64,000 bases of DNA from Tenrec ecaudatus. Its lineage: Eukaryota > Chordata > Mammalia > Afrosoricida > Tenrecidae. Positions 56,701 to 60,345 of this stretch are shown here, piece after piece. A program made the translations under genes and the position numbers. The stretch is from contig NC_134537.1 of assembly GCF_050624435.1 (NCBI RefSeq), positions 10,536,584 to 10,600,583 of the forward strand. The letters run 5' to 3'. Below the pieces are notes generated by a model that searched no databases, was not told the DNA's origin, and saw only the letters and a program-made list of their open reading frames with translations. Positions within the stretch are counted from its first letter, which is position 1. The number at the start of each line of letters is the position of its first letter.

Positions 56701-57790
56701 ATGTATGTACATAGACCTATATCCCTATCATTATATATGAATACATTTACATATATCCATTTATACCTCTATAAATGTCTTTTGTGAGGCTGTAAATTTT
56801 TACGGGAGCAGAAAACCTCATCTTTCTCTCACACAACAGCTGGTAATTTTGAACTGCTGACCTTGTGGTTAAATGGCCCAAAACATAGCCCACGACACCA
56901 TCAGGGCTCCTTAATAGAACACAGCCGTGTCCACTTAAGTATGCATCGAATACCACCCCCAAGTGCATACATCCCCCCCTCCCCGCAAGAGAAGGCAATT
57001 CTCCGGGGATCCCACATTTTTCTGAATGTCGTTTGCACACAGGTACCCACTGCCTTGCTTATAAACTACCTTTTCAAGGATGTTTATATAGCGAACAGCT
57101 TCGGAAGGTGACGTGCCTGTAGCCCTCCCTGAGCAAAGCGCAAGCACGTTCACTGGCAATTACCGAGGCTTCAGACTGCCTGACCTCAGGGGTCTTCTTC
57201 TGTAACACGACCACGACATGATCAGGTACCGTCTGGCTCTCCACATCACCCTGTGAGAACGGAGGCTCACAGAATGAGTACAAGAACGTGCTCATACTCT
57301 GCCAGTGCTAGTACTGTCAGTAATTACCTGTACTTCCTTTGTGACCCAGGATTCTCCTGTTTCCTATAAGCACCCACGAAACTGTGGCAAGGAGAAATCT
57401 CAGACCATTCATAGTCCTTGACATCTCCCCCCCATCCCCCCTCCCCATGCTTACAGATGAGCAAACTGAGGCTCAGTGAAGGGAAGTGACCGGCCCAAGG
57501 TCACTCACTGGAGAACGGCAGTACAAACACAAGATCTCATTTCTTCCCACTCAGCCCAGTCATTTTTCGCTGCCTCTGGGGACTTGCTCAGGACTTCCTA
57601 GATCTCTGAAAGGCTTTATAAGGAACACTACATTACTCCAGAGCGGGTCTCCAAGACATCTTTCAGGCTTACCTTTCACACTACATCTGAGCGTTTGATT
57701 GACCACTCCTGTATTATTCTCCTTCTCCGCCGGCCACTGATAGACGTAGACCGTGGTTCTGGAAGATCCAGCATCCAGCACGATTCCATA
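19444..57790 (-). CDS. ENTPD3: ENTPD3 (NTPDase3), ecto-nucleoside triphosphate diphosphohydrolase 3, 5'-partial
   Basis: A membrane enzyme that hydrolyses extracellular nucleoside tri- and diphosphates (ATP to ADP to AMP) with Ca2+ or Mg2+, thereby shaping purinergic signalling. Eight exons on the minus strand (57790-57673, 42947-42797, 40321-40162, 39198-38965, 27359-27087, 26904-26794, 25964-25827, 19680-19444) have GT-AG borders and compatible phases. They total 1,422 nt, or 473 codons plus TGA, equal to human residues 57-529 without indels. All five apyrase conserved regions are present with the residues known to matter in this family: D62/G64/S65, R143, E182/N191, D219/S224 and W459. The C-terminal membrane helix is at about 486-510. 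The N-terminal exon or exons (about 56 residues, first helix) are not in the window. Paralogues ENTPD1, 2 and 8 fit less well: 'LNTSDI' and the C-terminal 'FDHTVDSE' are typical of ENTPD3. Confidence 0.97.
19681..20179. other. ENTPD3 last intron, unique part
   Basis: No repeat recognised until the L1 tail at 20180. Confidence 0.4.
20180..20590 (-). mobile_element. L1 3' end, minus orientation
   Basis: Reversed tail 'ATAATTTTATTGGGGGATCATAC', 'CTTGAGCCCTTGGTATCA', 'GAACCCTTGATAATTTATAAATT' and CT-rich block. Confidence 0.8.
20618..20930. repeat. Inverted pair of RTE 3' ends
   Basis: The left arm (20618-20780) is a minus-strand RTE 3' end ('TCAAGTCAGTTCTGACCC', 'ATTGCCCGGTCCCGTACC'). The right arm (about 20830-20930) is a plus-strand RTE 3' end ('GGCACAGGACCGGGCAGCG', 'TTGTTCTGTTGTGCACAGGG'). 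The arms are partly complementary, with the 3' termini outermost. Confidence 0.7.
20931..21259. other. Intronic sequence, nothing recognised
   Basis: No exon signature and no clear repeat. Confidence 0.35.
21260..21345 (-). mobile_element. Very short L1 3' tail, minus orientation
   Basis: About 85 bp: 'TTTAAAAATCATTTTATTG', 'GGCTCTTATCACAATCCATA'. Confidence 0.7.
21346..22344. other. Intronic sequence, mostly unassigned
   Basis: The 21360-21860 part is T-rich and may be an old LINE in reverse. The 21870-22340 part looks unique. No ENTPD3-like exon is present. Confidence 0.3.
22345..22402 (+). repeat. SINE or RTE 3' end fragment
   Basis: 'GTCACTGTGAGTCGGAACCA' followed by 'ACTTGATGGCATCTCACAGC' and 'AATAACAACA', the end shared by AfroSINEs and the RTE. 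Confidence 0.55.
22434..22578. mobile_element. Possible mariner-like MITE carrying a (TG)n array
   Basis: Ends look inverted: 'GCTTTAAAAAGTTTCTGGAA' at the left and the reverse of 'ACTTCAAAAAGTTCATAGGA' at the right. A (TG)15 run at 22493-22523 sits in the middle. Family assignment is tentative. Confidence 0.35.
22735..23425 (-). mobile_element. L1 3' UTR, minus orientation
   Basis: Reversed tail after a G-run, then the conserved L1 3' segment in reverse: 'GGATTGCTGGGTCATATGATA', 'CCCACCAGCAGGGTTGAGGG', 'CTCTCCAGCATTTGTTATTT'. Confidence 0.8.
23430..24975 (-). mobile_element. L1 with 3' UTR and end of ORF2, minus orientation
   Basis: The longest L1 copy, about 1.5 kb. The 3' UTR (23430-24050) continues into L1 sequence around 24260-24950 typical of the antisense end of ORF2 ('GGATTGCTTTGGGTAGTACTAG', 'CTTCCTATCCCTGAACATGG'). 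It links the short tails in this window to a genuine L1. ORF2 is broken. Confidence 0.8.
25332..25505 (+). repeat. AfroSINE-type SINE
   Basis: 'TGTAGCCCTGGTGGTGTTGAG', 'GAGCTGCTAACTACAAAATC', then 'AGACACTCATAGGGGCAG'. Diverged. Confidence 0.65.
25827..25964 (-). CDS. ENTPD3: ENTPD3 coding exon (residues 406-451)
   Basis: 138 nt in phase 0 at both ends, acceptor TTTCAG, donor GTAAGT. It encodes the segment beginning [20 protein letters not shown] and ending IHFKKE, with 'YARSYCFSA' and 'YKFNEETW' conserved across NTPDases. Confidence 0.97.
26225..26418 (-). repeat. AfroSINE-type SINE, minus orientation
   Basis: 'GAGTTGATTCTGACTCATAGC', 'GGTTTGAACCGCTGACCTC', ending 'CACTAGGGAGCCC'. Confidence 0.8.
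26445..26650 (-). repeat. Older AfroSINE-type SINE, minus orientation
   Basis: Same order of blocks as its neighbour but more diverged, with a C-run at 26591. Confidence 0.6.
26691..26756. repeat. (TC)n(AC)n microsatellite
   Basis: Eight TC units (26691-26706), then about 25 AC units (26707-26756), only 38 bases beyond the donor side of the ENTPD3 exon at 26794. Confidence 0.95.
26794..26904 (-). CDS. ENTPD3: ENTPD3 coding exon (residues 369-405)
   Basis: 111 nt, phase 0, acceptor CCTGCAG, donor GTCAGT. It encodes [16 protein letters not shown] (sequon N381) and 'FNSSTW' (N392). Position 402 is Thr (CSQTWSQ), so the human N-W-S sequon is absent. Confidence 0.97.
27087..27359 (-). CDS. ENTPD3: ENTPD3 coding exon (residues 278-368)
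   Basis: 273 nt, phase 0, acceptor CTTGCAG, donor GTAAGA. It encodes the cysteine-rich middle of the ectodomain, with 'NPCYPRDY', '[10 protein letters not shown]', '[20 protein letters not shown]' and 'GPFV'. Confidence 0.97.
27360..27884. other. Intronic sequence next to the exon at 27359
   Basis: Nothing recognised except T/A-rich runs before the L1 copy. Confidence 0.35.
27885..28240 (+). mobile_element. L1 3' end
   Basis: GA-rich block, 'GATCTACATATAACCCCCTCCC', 'AATTTATAAATTATCAAG', 'CCCCCAATAACATGATTT'. The usual AATAAA is altered to AATAAC. Confidence 0.8.
28470..28570 (-). mobile_element. Short L1 3' tail with (ATCC)n expansion, minus orientation
   Basis: 'AATCATTTTACTGGGGGCTCATAC', then about nine ATCC units at 28518-28553, and 'CATGTTAAGCAC'. 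Confidence 0.75.
28605..28955 (+). mobile_element. Older L1 3' UTR fragment
   Basis: The common L1 block 'AATGAAATGCTGCTCAGTCATAAAAG', 'GATGAACCTTGAATACAG', 'AAAGGACAAATATGGTAGGATC' is readable in sense orientation. Confidence 0.7.
29030..29212 (-). repeat. AfroSINE-type SINE, minus orientation
   Basis: 'CAATGTCGCTGAGTCAGTC', 'GGATTTGAACTGCCAACC', ending 'TCACCAGGGTGCC'. Confidence 0.75.
29213..30467. other. AT-rich intronic sequence
   Basis: No exon. A mariner-like end 'GGGGACTTCAAATCTTTCG' appears at about 29571. A 70-codon plus-strand frame at 29981-30193 has no recognisable domain. Confidence 0.3.
30468..30655 (-). repeat. AfroSINE-type SINE, minus orientation
   Basis: 'CATCAAGTTGATTCTGACTCATAG', 'GGTTTGAACCGCTGACC'. 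The head end is degraded. Confidence 0.75.
30660..30835 (-). repeat. AfroSINE-type SINE, minus orientation, tandem to the previous one
   Basis: 'CCGCCATTGAGTCAATGTGACTC', 'GGTTTCAAACTGCCAACC', ending 'TCCCACCAGGGCCCC'. It follows the previous SINE with almost no spacer. Confidence 0.8.
30940..31000 (-). repeat. AfroSINE-type SINE, short 3' fragment
   Basis: 'CCAGTTGATTCTAACTCATTGTGACCC', 'GGGCAGAGCAGAAC' only. Confidence 0.55.
31355..32035 (-). mobile_element. Older L1 3' UTR, minus orientation
   Basis: Reversed A-run, then the same order of blocks as the copy at 11125, including 'TTACTGTCTCTGGGTTCACCC' and a late 'CTGCCCCTACGATCGTCTCTG'. Diverged. Confidence 0.55.
32140..32520 (+). mobile_element. 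L1 3' end
   Basis: 'CAGTGCTACAGATAAGAGC', 'AATGAGAGTAGCGCTACCAGGAGGG', 'GAGCCCCAATAAAATG' and an A-tail. Confidence 0.8.
32783..32797 (+). repeat. Left target-site duplication of the U6-GAPDH chimera
   Basis: AAAAAATTAAATCTG here and AAAAAATTAAATATG at 33089-33103 (one mismatch). The preceding TTAA fits L1-endonuclease cleavage. Confidence 0.75.
32798..32903 (+). pseudogene. U6 snRNA retrocopy, 5' part of a chimera
   Basis: Essentially the full 106-107 nt of U6: 'TGCTCGCTTAGGCAGCACAT', 'GGAATGATACAGAGAAGA', 'AGCATGGCCCCGTACAAGG' and the terminal 'GCGTTCCATATTTTT'. Several substitutions show that it is an old copy. No U6 promoter elements (PSE, TATA) precede it; the left flank is a target-site duplication instead. 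It runs straight into GAPDH sequence at 32904. Confidence 0.92.
32904..33088 (+). pseudogene. GAPDH 3' end retrocopy (last codon, stop and 3' UTR), 3' part of a chimera
   Basis: Begins GAATAA, which fits the last Glu codon and stop of GAPDH, and continues with the GAPDH 3' UTR: 'GGGACCGCCAGCCCTAGCAA', 'GCTGCTGGGGAGTC', 'GACCCCCTGAAGGAAGGGGAGG', 'CCTTGTCATGCACCATC'. It ends at the native poly(A) signal AATAAAGTAC (33069) followed by an A-run. No coding body is present. Identification rests on memory of the GAPDH 3' UTR. Confidence 0.88.
33360..33500 (-). repeat. AfroSINE-type SINE, partial, minus orientation
   Basis: 'CATTCTGACTCCTGGCCACCC', 'CTGCCCCTGTGGGATTTGAGAC', 'GGGAGTAGAGAGCC'. The head is missing. 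Confidence 0.65.
33501..34254. other. Intronic sequence, nothing recognised
   Basis: An 84-codon minus-strand frame at 33857-33603 matches no family. No splice-framed ENTPD3-like exon. Confidence 0.35.
34255..34405 (+). repeat. AfroSINE-type SINE, 5' truncated
   Basis: 'GAGCCCTAGAAGAAAGGCTG', 'GGCTTTCTACTCCCGTGAAG', 'GGGTCGCTCTGAGTCAGAATTGAC'. Confidence 0.7.
34701..35672 (+). mobile_element. Younger L1 inserted in the older L1, 16-bp TSD
   Basis: About 970 bp of L1 3' UTR from 'TAGCAGATGGATATTGAGCC' to 'GAGCCCCCAATAAAATGATT' plus an A-run. AAAGAATAGCACCTTG stands at 34685-34700 and is repeated perfectly at 35673-35688. Confidence 0.9.
35742..35925 (-). mobile_element. SPIN-like hAT MITE, copy 3
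   Basis: Starts CAGTGGTTCTCAACCTGTGG, with 'GGTCGAGACCCCTTTGGGGG' and the reversed 'AAAATTTTATGGTTG'. The right terminal repeat is cut down to 'AAGGTTGCG'. The duplication AACTAAGC is perfect at 35734-35741 and 35926-35933. It lies inside the older L1. Confidence 0.88.
35991..36539. other. Intronic sequence, nothing recognised
   Basis: AT-rich, with no clear repeat or exon. Confidence 0.35.
36540..37183 (+). mobile_element. RTE/BovB-type LINE, reverse-transcriptase fragment (copy F)
   Basis: The only RTE copy here whose reverse-transcriptase domain reads in the plus direction: '[14 protein letters not shown]' at about 36570, then 'GYWCPFQRK'-like and '[15 protein letters not shown]' (from the 'FVDYTKAFD'-type motif), and later '[20 protein letters not shown]'. 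At least one frameshift separates these pieces, so it is dead. Confidence 0.8.
37184..37575 (+). mobile_element. MaLR-like LTR, 3' truncated
   Basis: Starts TGTGGTAGTTACATAATTTCG directly at the end of the RTE fragment. It shares 'TCAATCAGGTCACAGCCTGATG' and 'GCCTGTGATCTTTCTGCATTC' with other copies. The terminal GACTAACACA is absent. Confidence 0.65.
37576..37888. other. Intronic sequence, nothing recognised
   Basis: No repeat or exon recognised. Confidence 0.35.
37889..38042. repeat. Pentanucleotide array grown from a SINE tail
   Basis: About 150 bp of AAACC units that change along the array into CACAC, CCAAC and CCTAA variants and back to AAACC. It joins the reversed SINE end 'CCCACTGCTACCGAG' at 38042. 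In this SINE family the tail reads GGGTTTGGTTTGG, so the array is the expanded tail. Confidence 0.85.
38043..38140 (-). repeat. AfroSINE-type SINE, partial, minus orientation, with expanded tail
   Basis: 'CACTGCTACCGAGTGAAGACTGATTC', 'GGGTTCCTGAGACTAG', 'GCTGTTCCTTTGTTGG'. Its head is lost. The tail array lies on its left. Confidence 0.7.
38141..38964. other. ENTPD3 intron next to the exon at 38965
   Basis: Moderate GC, no repeat recognised. Frames on both strands (38133-38447 plus, 38705-39013 plus) do not resemble known proteins. Confidence 0.35.
38965..39198 (-). CDS. ENTPD3: ENTPD3 coding exon (residues 200-277)
   Basis: 234 nt, phase 0, acceptor GTGCAG, donor GTACCT. It encodes apyrase conserved region 4, '[14 protein letters not shown]' (D219, S224), the sequon 'LNTSD' (N238) and '[18 protein letters not shown]'. 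The plus-strand frames in the same place (39084-39389 and others) are shadows. Confidence 0.98.
39199..40161. other. ENTPD3 intron between exons at 39198 and 40162
   Basis: 963 bp, free of recognisable repeats, the cleanest intron in the window. Confidence 0.5.
40162..40321 (-). CDS. ENTPD3: ENTPD3 coding exon (residues 146-199)
   Basis: 160 nt, acceptor TGCATAG, donor GTGTGT. It encodes sequon N149 ('LQNETAA') and apyrase conserved region 3, '[20 protein letters not shown]', with the catalytic E182 and N191. It enters in phase 2 and leaves in phase 0. Confidence 0.97.
40322..40794. other. ENTPD3 intron part, nothing recognised
   Basis: Contains a C-rich stretch at 40403-40432 and no exon or repeat. 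Confidence 0.35.
40795..40965 (-). repeat. AfroSINE-type SINE, minus orientation
   Basis: 'GGCTTCTGACTCATAGCGATTC', 'GGGTTTCTGAGACCTTTGC', 'GGTGGGTCCAATCGACC'. Confidence 0.75.
41190..41318 (+). mobile_element. Short L1 3' tail
   Basis: 'GAGGGCTCAAGTAGAAAAGTG', 'ACATATGTACAAATATGCTCG', 'AACCCAATAAAATGATTT'. Confidence 0.8.
41319..42796. other. ENTPD3 intron, unassigned
   Basis: About 1.5 kb without a repeat I recognise. A 105-codon plus-strand frame (41604-41921) and smaller ones have no domain signature. Confidence 0.35.
42797..42947 (-). CDS. ENTPD3: ENTPD3 coding exon (residues 96-146)
   Basis: 151 nt, acceptor CTTCTTCAG, donor GTAAGG, entering in phase 1 and leaving in phase 2. It encodes '[15 protein letters not shown]' and apyrase conserved region 2, '[12 protein letters not shown]' (R143, R146). 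Confidence 0.97.
42948..43949. other. First part of the 14.7-kb ENTPD3 intron
   Basis: Nothing recognised. The intron runs from 42948 to 57672 and holds the TPT1 pseudogene and many transposons. Confidence 0.4.
43950..44096 (-). repeat. AfroSINE-type SINE, minus orientation
   Basis: 'CACCCACTGCCCCCAAGTTAATTC', 'CGGTGGGTTTGCATATCCG', ending 'GTCACCAGGGCCCC'. Confidence 0.75.
44097..45590. other. ENTPD3 intron, unassigned
   Basis: No repeat or exon recognised. Frames at 45144-45380 and 45344-45568 look like chance. Confidence 0.35.
45591..46085 (-). mobile_element. MaLR-like solo LTR (subfamily A), minus orientation
   Basis: Starts TGTGTGTTAGTCTGGG and ends 'GTTGGCACAATAAACC'. Closely follows the copy at 1493 over its whole length ('TATAAGAGAGACTTTTAAATAAAGGG', 'CATTAGCCCATATGTCC'). 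Confidence 0.7.
46086..46190 (+). repeat. AfroSINE-type SINE, 3' truncated
   Basis: 'CCCACCCTAGTAGTGCAACAC', 'GGCTGCCAACAGAAAGG', 'TGATCTCATAAGGATTA'. Diverged. Confidence 0.55.
46205..46335 (-). repeat. AfroSINE-type SINE, fragment
   Basis: 'CATTGCCGTTGAGTCGATTCTGACC' in reverse orientation, followed by a rearranged body. Confidence 0.45.
46336..47179. other. ENTPD3 intron, nothing recognised
   Basis: Overlapping frames on both strands at 46626-46898, no family recognised. Confidence 0.35.
47180..47327 (+). repeat. AfroSINE-type SINE, 5' truncated, with GGTTT tail
   Basis: 'CAAACTCGGCAGCCACTCC', 'GAGGCTGTTTGTTCCCATAAAG', ending 'GGTGGGTTTGGTTTGG', the unexpanded form of the SINE tail. Confidence 0.75.
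47336..47455 (+). repeat. AfroSINE-type SINE, internally deleted
   Basis: Head 'GCGCCCTGGCAGCACAGGG', 'GGCTGCTAACCCGAAGGTC', box B 'GGTTCAAACC', then a jump to 'TTTTGGTTTGGTGAGG'; the body is missing. Confidence 0.65.
47600..47615 (+). repeat. Left target-site duplication of the TPT1 retrocopy
   Basis: CTGCCTTTGTTTTTTC, repeated perfectly at 48735-48750. Confidence 0.93.
47616..48734 (-). pseudogene. TPT1P: TPT1 (TCTP) processed pseudogene, full length with long 3' UTR
   Basis: An intronless copy of the TPT1 mRNA. It begins at 48734 with the GC-rich TPT1 5' UTR ('CGCCCGCTCCCCCCTCC') and has no introns. At 48620-48618 the start codon ATG is CTG. The stop is at 48106-48104 after '..GLEMGKC'. 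A two-base deletion near 48470 shifts the frame after '[10 protein letters not shown]', so the first third and the last two thirds are in different frames. The rest stays open for 131 codons ('[20 protein letters not shown]', '[12 protein letters not shown]'). The 3' UTR runs past the proximal poly(A) signal near 47920 to a distal AATAAA near 47645 and an A-rich tail, matching the longer TPT1 transcript. Confidence 0.95.
48833..49294 (+). mobile_element. MaLR-like solo LTR
   Basis: 'TTGATGGTTATATTTTTCGGTCAACTTGG' at the 5' end is the MaLR-type start. The 3' end reads 'CTTCTCCAGAAAACTCAGCCTAACACA'. Confidence 0.7.
49369..49891 (+). mobile_element. MaLR-like solo LTR (subfamily B)
   Basis: Starts TGTGTGTGGCAGTCACATAATC and ends 'GGTTCTCTAATTAATCGGAACTAACACA'. 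It keeps the full order of internal blocks, including 'CACGCCAGTGCTGAGATAC' and 'CCACCCACTGGCCTGTGACC'. Confidence 0.75.
49920..50038 (-). repeat. AfroSINE-type SINE, partial, minus orientation
   Basis: 'GGCATCTCTTGGTGGATTTGAACC', 'GGTCTTTCGGTTAGCAGGC', ending 'CATCATACTGTAACTCC'. Confidence 0.65.
50039..50704. other. ENTPD3 intron, nothing recognised
   Basis: An 88-codon plus-strand frame (50199-50465) has no recognisable domain. Confidence 0.35.
51138..51180 (+). repeat. AfroSINE-type SINE head fragment
   Basis: 'GGTGCCTTGTTAGTGCAGTAGG', 'GCACGTCAGTCTC'; cut off by the L1 tail on its right. Confidence 0.55.
51195..51835 (-). mobile_element. L1 3' end nested in RTE copy C
   Basis: Reversed tail 'AAATACTTTTATGGGGGCTCTTAC' through 'GTGACCCCTCTGTGAGGGGATGTCC'. 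RTE sequence resumes at about 51840. Confidence 0.75.
52691..54402. other. ENTPD3 intron, mostly unassigned
   Basis: 1.7 kb without a repeat I can name. A 147-codon minus-strand frame at 53810-53367 is the longest here; it shows no domain or splice-framed homology and is overlapped by other frames. Confidence 0.35.
54411..54591 (+). mobile_element. SPIN-like hAT MITE, copy 4
   Basis: 181 bp with CAGTGGTTCTCAACCTTCCC and its inverted partner ..GGTTGAGAACCGCTG. Flanks GTCTAGGG (54403-54410) and GTCTAGAG (54592-54599) differ at one base and keep the CTAG core. Confidence 0.9.
54740..55875 (+). mobile_element. L1 3' UTR copy
   Basis: About 1.1 kb: 'CCCTCCCTCAGTGCAAGAAC', 'GGGGTCTTAAACGCTTGAA', 'GACATCCCCTCACAGAAGG', GA-rich block, 'GAGCCCCAAGAAAATGATC'. 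The usual AATAAA is AAGAAA here. Confidence 0.75.
55876..56389. other. AT-rich intronic sequence
   Basis: A-rich, possibly an old L1 internal piece. Nothing firm. Confidence 0.3.
56390..56770 (-). mobile_element. L1 3' UTR fragment, minus orientation
   Basis: Reverse of 'GGACATTTATAGAGGT' to 'GTGTGATC': 'CCATGTGGGCTTAGTTGCTTC', 'CTTTAAGACCCCAGATGC', 'GGCTCGATGTCCGCCTGC'. The 3' end of the UTR is missing. Confidence 0.75.
56772..56912 (-). repeat. AfroSINE-type SINE, 3' truncated, minus orientation
   Basis: 'GAGGCTGTAAATTTTTACGGGAG', 'TTTTGAACTGCTGACCTTGTGG', ending 'CACCATCAGGGCTCC'. Confidence 0.75.
56913..57672. other. ENTPD3 intron next to the exon at 57673
   Basis: Nothing recognised. 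57430-57500 has the 'GATGAGCAAACTGAGGCTCAG' and 'AAGTGAC..GCCCAAGGTCAC' signature of an old MIR SINE (plus orientation). Confidence 0.45.
57673..57790 (-). CDS. ENTPD3: ENTPD3 coding exon (residues 57-96), first one in the window
   Basis: 118 nt, acceptor TGTCCAG, donor GTAAGC, phase 0 in and phase 1 out. It encodes apyrase conserved region 1, '[16 protein letters not shown]' (D62, G64, S65), and sequon N81 ('ENNTG'). It also carries N-Q-T at 87-89, where I recall serine in human. Confidence 0.97.
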
Positions 57791-58377
57791 CTGGACAAGA
57801 AAAGGGAAGTAAGGGTCAGAACCACGCTGGATCTCAGAGCAGTGTGGGTCACTGGGCCCCTCGGCAGGTTCCTTGCCCCAGCTGGCCCCCTGGGAACCCT
57901 GAGTGCCTTTGGGTACTTAATTCACATTGCTTTGTTTAGGTAGGGCTGGCCCACACCAACTTTGTCTCTTTGGATTGTGGGGATGGGATGGAATGTGGCT
58001 ACTCAGTGTTCTAGGACATGGTTTCTAGACTTGGACATGCATTCAATCGCTTGAGGAGATTTAAAAGCTCCCAGTGTCAAGATACACTCACACCAAGCAA
58101 AACCAGGATTACCCAGGCATGGATCCAGGCATCACCATTTTTTGTTGTTGTTGTTAAGCTTCCAATGTACAGCCTTGGTTGAGAATTATTACACCAGGGG
58201 TCATTTATACATGGACTGCTCCTCTTTTAATCCAGACCCTGGAATTGGGAGGGCAAAATCCAGCTGGGCCTCATAAGCGAGCTAATGGCCTGTCCATCTA
58301 ACTGTCTTCTAGTATTCATCAAATGCTCAGGCTTCTCAGCTTGGGATGAAGCATTTTAAATCTCCTTATCAGCTTTC
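57791..58377. other. ENTPD3 upstream intron, nothing recognised
   Basis: No further ENTPD3 exon. The N-terminal membrane-helix exon was sought on the minus strand up to 64000 and not found. Confidence 0.5.
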
Positions 58378-58492
58378 GAGGAGCCCTGGTGGCATCCTGG
58401 TTATGCACTGGGCTGTGATCCACAAGGTGTTCAAAACCACCAGCTGCTCCACAGGTGAAAGACGGGGCTTTCTACTCCTATAAAGAGTAACA
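58378..58492 (+). repeat. AfroSINE-type SINE, 5' part (split by L1)
   Basis: Well-preserved head GGAGCCCTGGTGGCATCCTGG, box B-like 'GTGTTCAAAACC', up to 'CTATAAAGAGTAACA'. It continues at 58777. Confidence 0.85.
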
Positions 58493-58765
58493 CATCCCAA
58501 GGATCTACATATAACCCTTCCCGGAGGACGGACAACAGAAACGTGGGTGAGGGGAGATGTCGGACAGTGTAAGACATGACAAAATAATAATTTATAAATT
58601 ATCAAGGGTTCATAGGGTGGGGGGTATGAACTAATACCAAGGGCTCTAAGAGAAAAAAATGTTTAGAAAATGATGATGGCAACACATGTACAAATGTACT
58701 TGATGCAATGGATGGGTGGATTGTGATAAGAGTTGCATGAGCCCCGAATAAACTGATTTTTTAAA
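58493..58765 (+). mobile_element. L1 3' end nested in a SINE, 11-bp TSD
   Basis: 273 bp from 'CATCCCAAGGATCTACATATAACC' to 'GAGCCCCGAATAAACTGATT' plus an A-run. AAAGAGTAACA stands at 58482-58492 and 58766-58776. Confidence 0.9.
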
Positions 58766-58776
58766 AAAGAGTAACA

Positions 58777-58835
58777 GTCTTGGAAACCCACAGGGGAAGT
58801 TCTACCCTGTCCTTTAGGGTAGATGGCAGTGAGGT
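58777..58835 (+). repeat. AfroSINE-type SINE, 3' part (split by L1)
   Basis: 'GTCTTGGAAACCCACAGGGG', 'CCTTTAGGGTAGATGGCAGTGAGG', completing the copy from 58378. Confidence 0.85.
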
Positions 58836-59269
58836 GGTGTTTTTTTTTCCCCCTAAAAATATTTTATATATATCAGCTTTCACAATGGAGGTATTTATAT
58901 TGAGCAGAACGGTTAGCAACAAAATAATCGTTGACTGAATTGTACACACGAAGAAATGTGGTGATCACTATATCTTTACCACAATAAAATAAAAATACTG
59001 ACCTATTGCTCCCACTTTGGTAAAAATGCATCTGCACAAATAGGAAGGGGCTGGCTGTCCACCGGAGAACAGGCTGGGGGGCCTCGAACTGTCTTGTTCA
59101 GGGGGAGGAGGCACCAAGAGCTGTACTTGCATACTGTCCCCAGCCAGGCACTGGGCCATATATGACAGGAAAGAGCATGCATTAGCAGTCTGTGGGACCA
59201 GGACCAGCAGTGCCAACCAAAGCCCAACATCTGGCTATGCCCAGAGTCAGACCAGGGCACGAGAGGTTC

Positions 59270-59345
59270 TTGTGTGGCTTTCCCTTCCTGAGTGTACCTG
59301 GTGGTAGAGGGTACACATCAGAATTGACTCAAGGGCAGTGAATCC
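59270..59345 (+). repeat. AfroSINE-type SINE, rearranged fragment
   Basis: 'CCTGGTGGTAGAGGGTACACATC' joined to 'AGAATTGACTCAAGGGCAGTGAATC'; the centre is deleted. Confidence 0.5.
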
Positions 59346-59934
59346 CCGCCCCCCCCCCCCATTCTGCATCCAGTAGGCTAGTTTAGCTTATGCCAGATGA
59401 AGGTGGATTCTAGAGGCAGGCTGAAGGGGCACCTTCTCACCTTTCCATCCTTGGCTTCCTTCAATGTTAAAAGCTAAATAGAAGACCCTGTGCCTGGCCC
59501 TTAATGGATGCTCAAGAAATACACTTTTTAAAAAATCACGTGTAGAGACACTGGTCAAACTAAATCAACACAAGGAAAAAAAAAATAAGGAAAAGGAAAA
59601 ACAGCCCCCCCCCCATCCCACTATTGTGTTTCAATACCTGGTTAAACATCTTTTCAAATGGCTGGTCTTCCGCGTAGACACGTCCGCGTGTCCACGTGTG
59701 TTTAGAAAGCTATCTCCAAGCAGACACAGGACAACAGGATGCCTGGTCCCTCTTTCTTTCCCCTTGTGGCAAACGCACGGGACACAATATTTACCATTTG
59801 ACAAGTACAACCCGGTGACACGGATGACGTTCACCACATTGCCTAACCATTAGCCCCGTTCTTTACGATTCTTCCAACATCACCAGCAGAAACTCCTTTC
59901 CCCTGATATCTAACCTTTGGCAATGCTGTTTTTT
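59346..59934. other. Intronic sequence, nothing recognised
   Basis: Two C-runs (59349-59361, 59607-59615) and no exon. Confidence 0.35.
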
Positions 59935-60345
59935 TCTTCAAAAAATTATTCTTATTAATCATTGGATTGGGAGCTCTTACAGATATTATAACAATCCATA
60001 ATTCAATTGGATCAAGCATAATAGTACCATTGTGGCCACCATCAGTTTCAAAACATTTTCTTCCTTCTTGAACTCTTTGATACCGGCTCCCCTTTAGCCC
60101 ATCCCTCCCCTCCCCTACCACCCAGGAACCCTTATTATATATATATATATATATACATACATATATATATAAAATTATTTTCCATATCTAACACCATCCA
60201 CTGTATCCATTCACCTACAATTCTGTCATTCATCCCCCTTGAGTGGGATTTTGCAGCCATCATTGGTTATTTTTTCCCCTCCTTTATGTCTACGGAAATT
60301 GGCACTCATGATATCTTTCCTTTTTGTCTCTGCAAGACAGGTGTG
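59935..60345 (-). mobile_element. L1 3' UTR, minus orientation
   Basis: 'TTAATCATTGGATTGGGAGCTC', 'CAAAACATTTTCTTCCTTCTTG', an (AT)n run at 60136-60155, 'CACCATCCACTGTATCC'. Same older subfamily as the copy at 11125. Confidence 0.65.
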
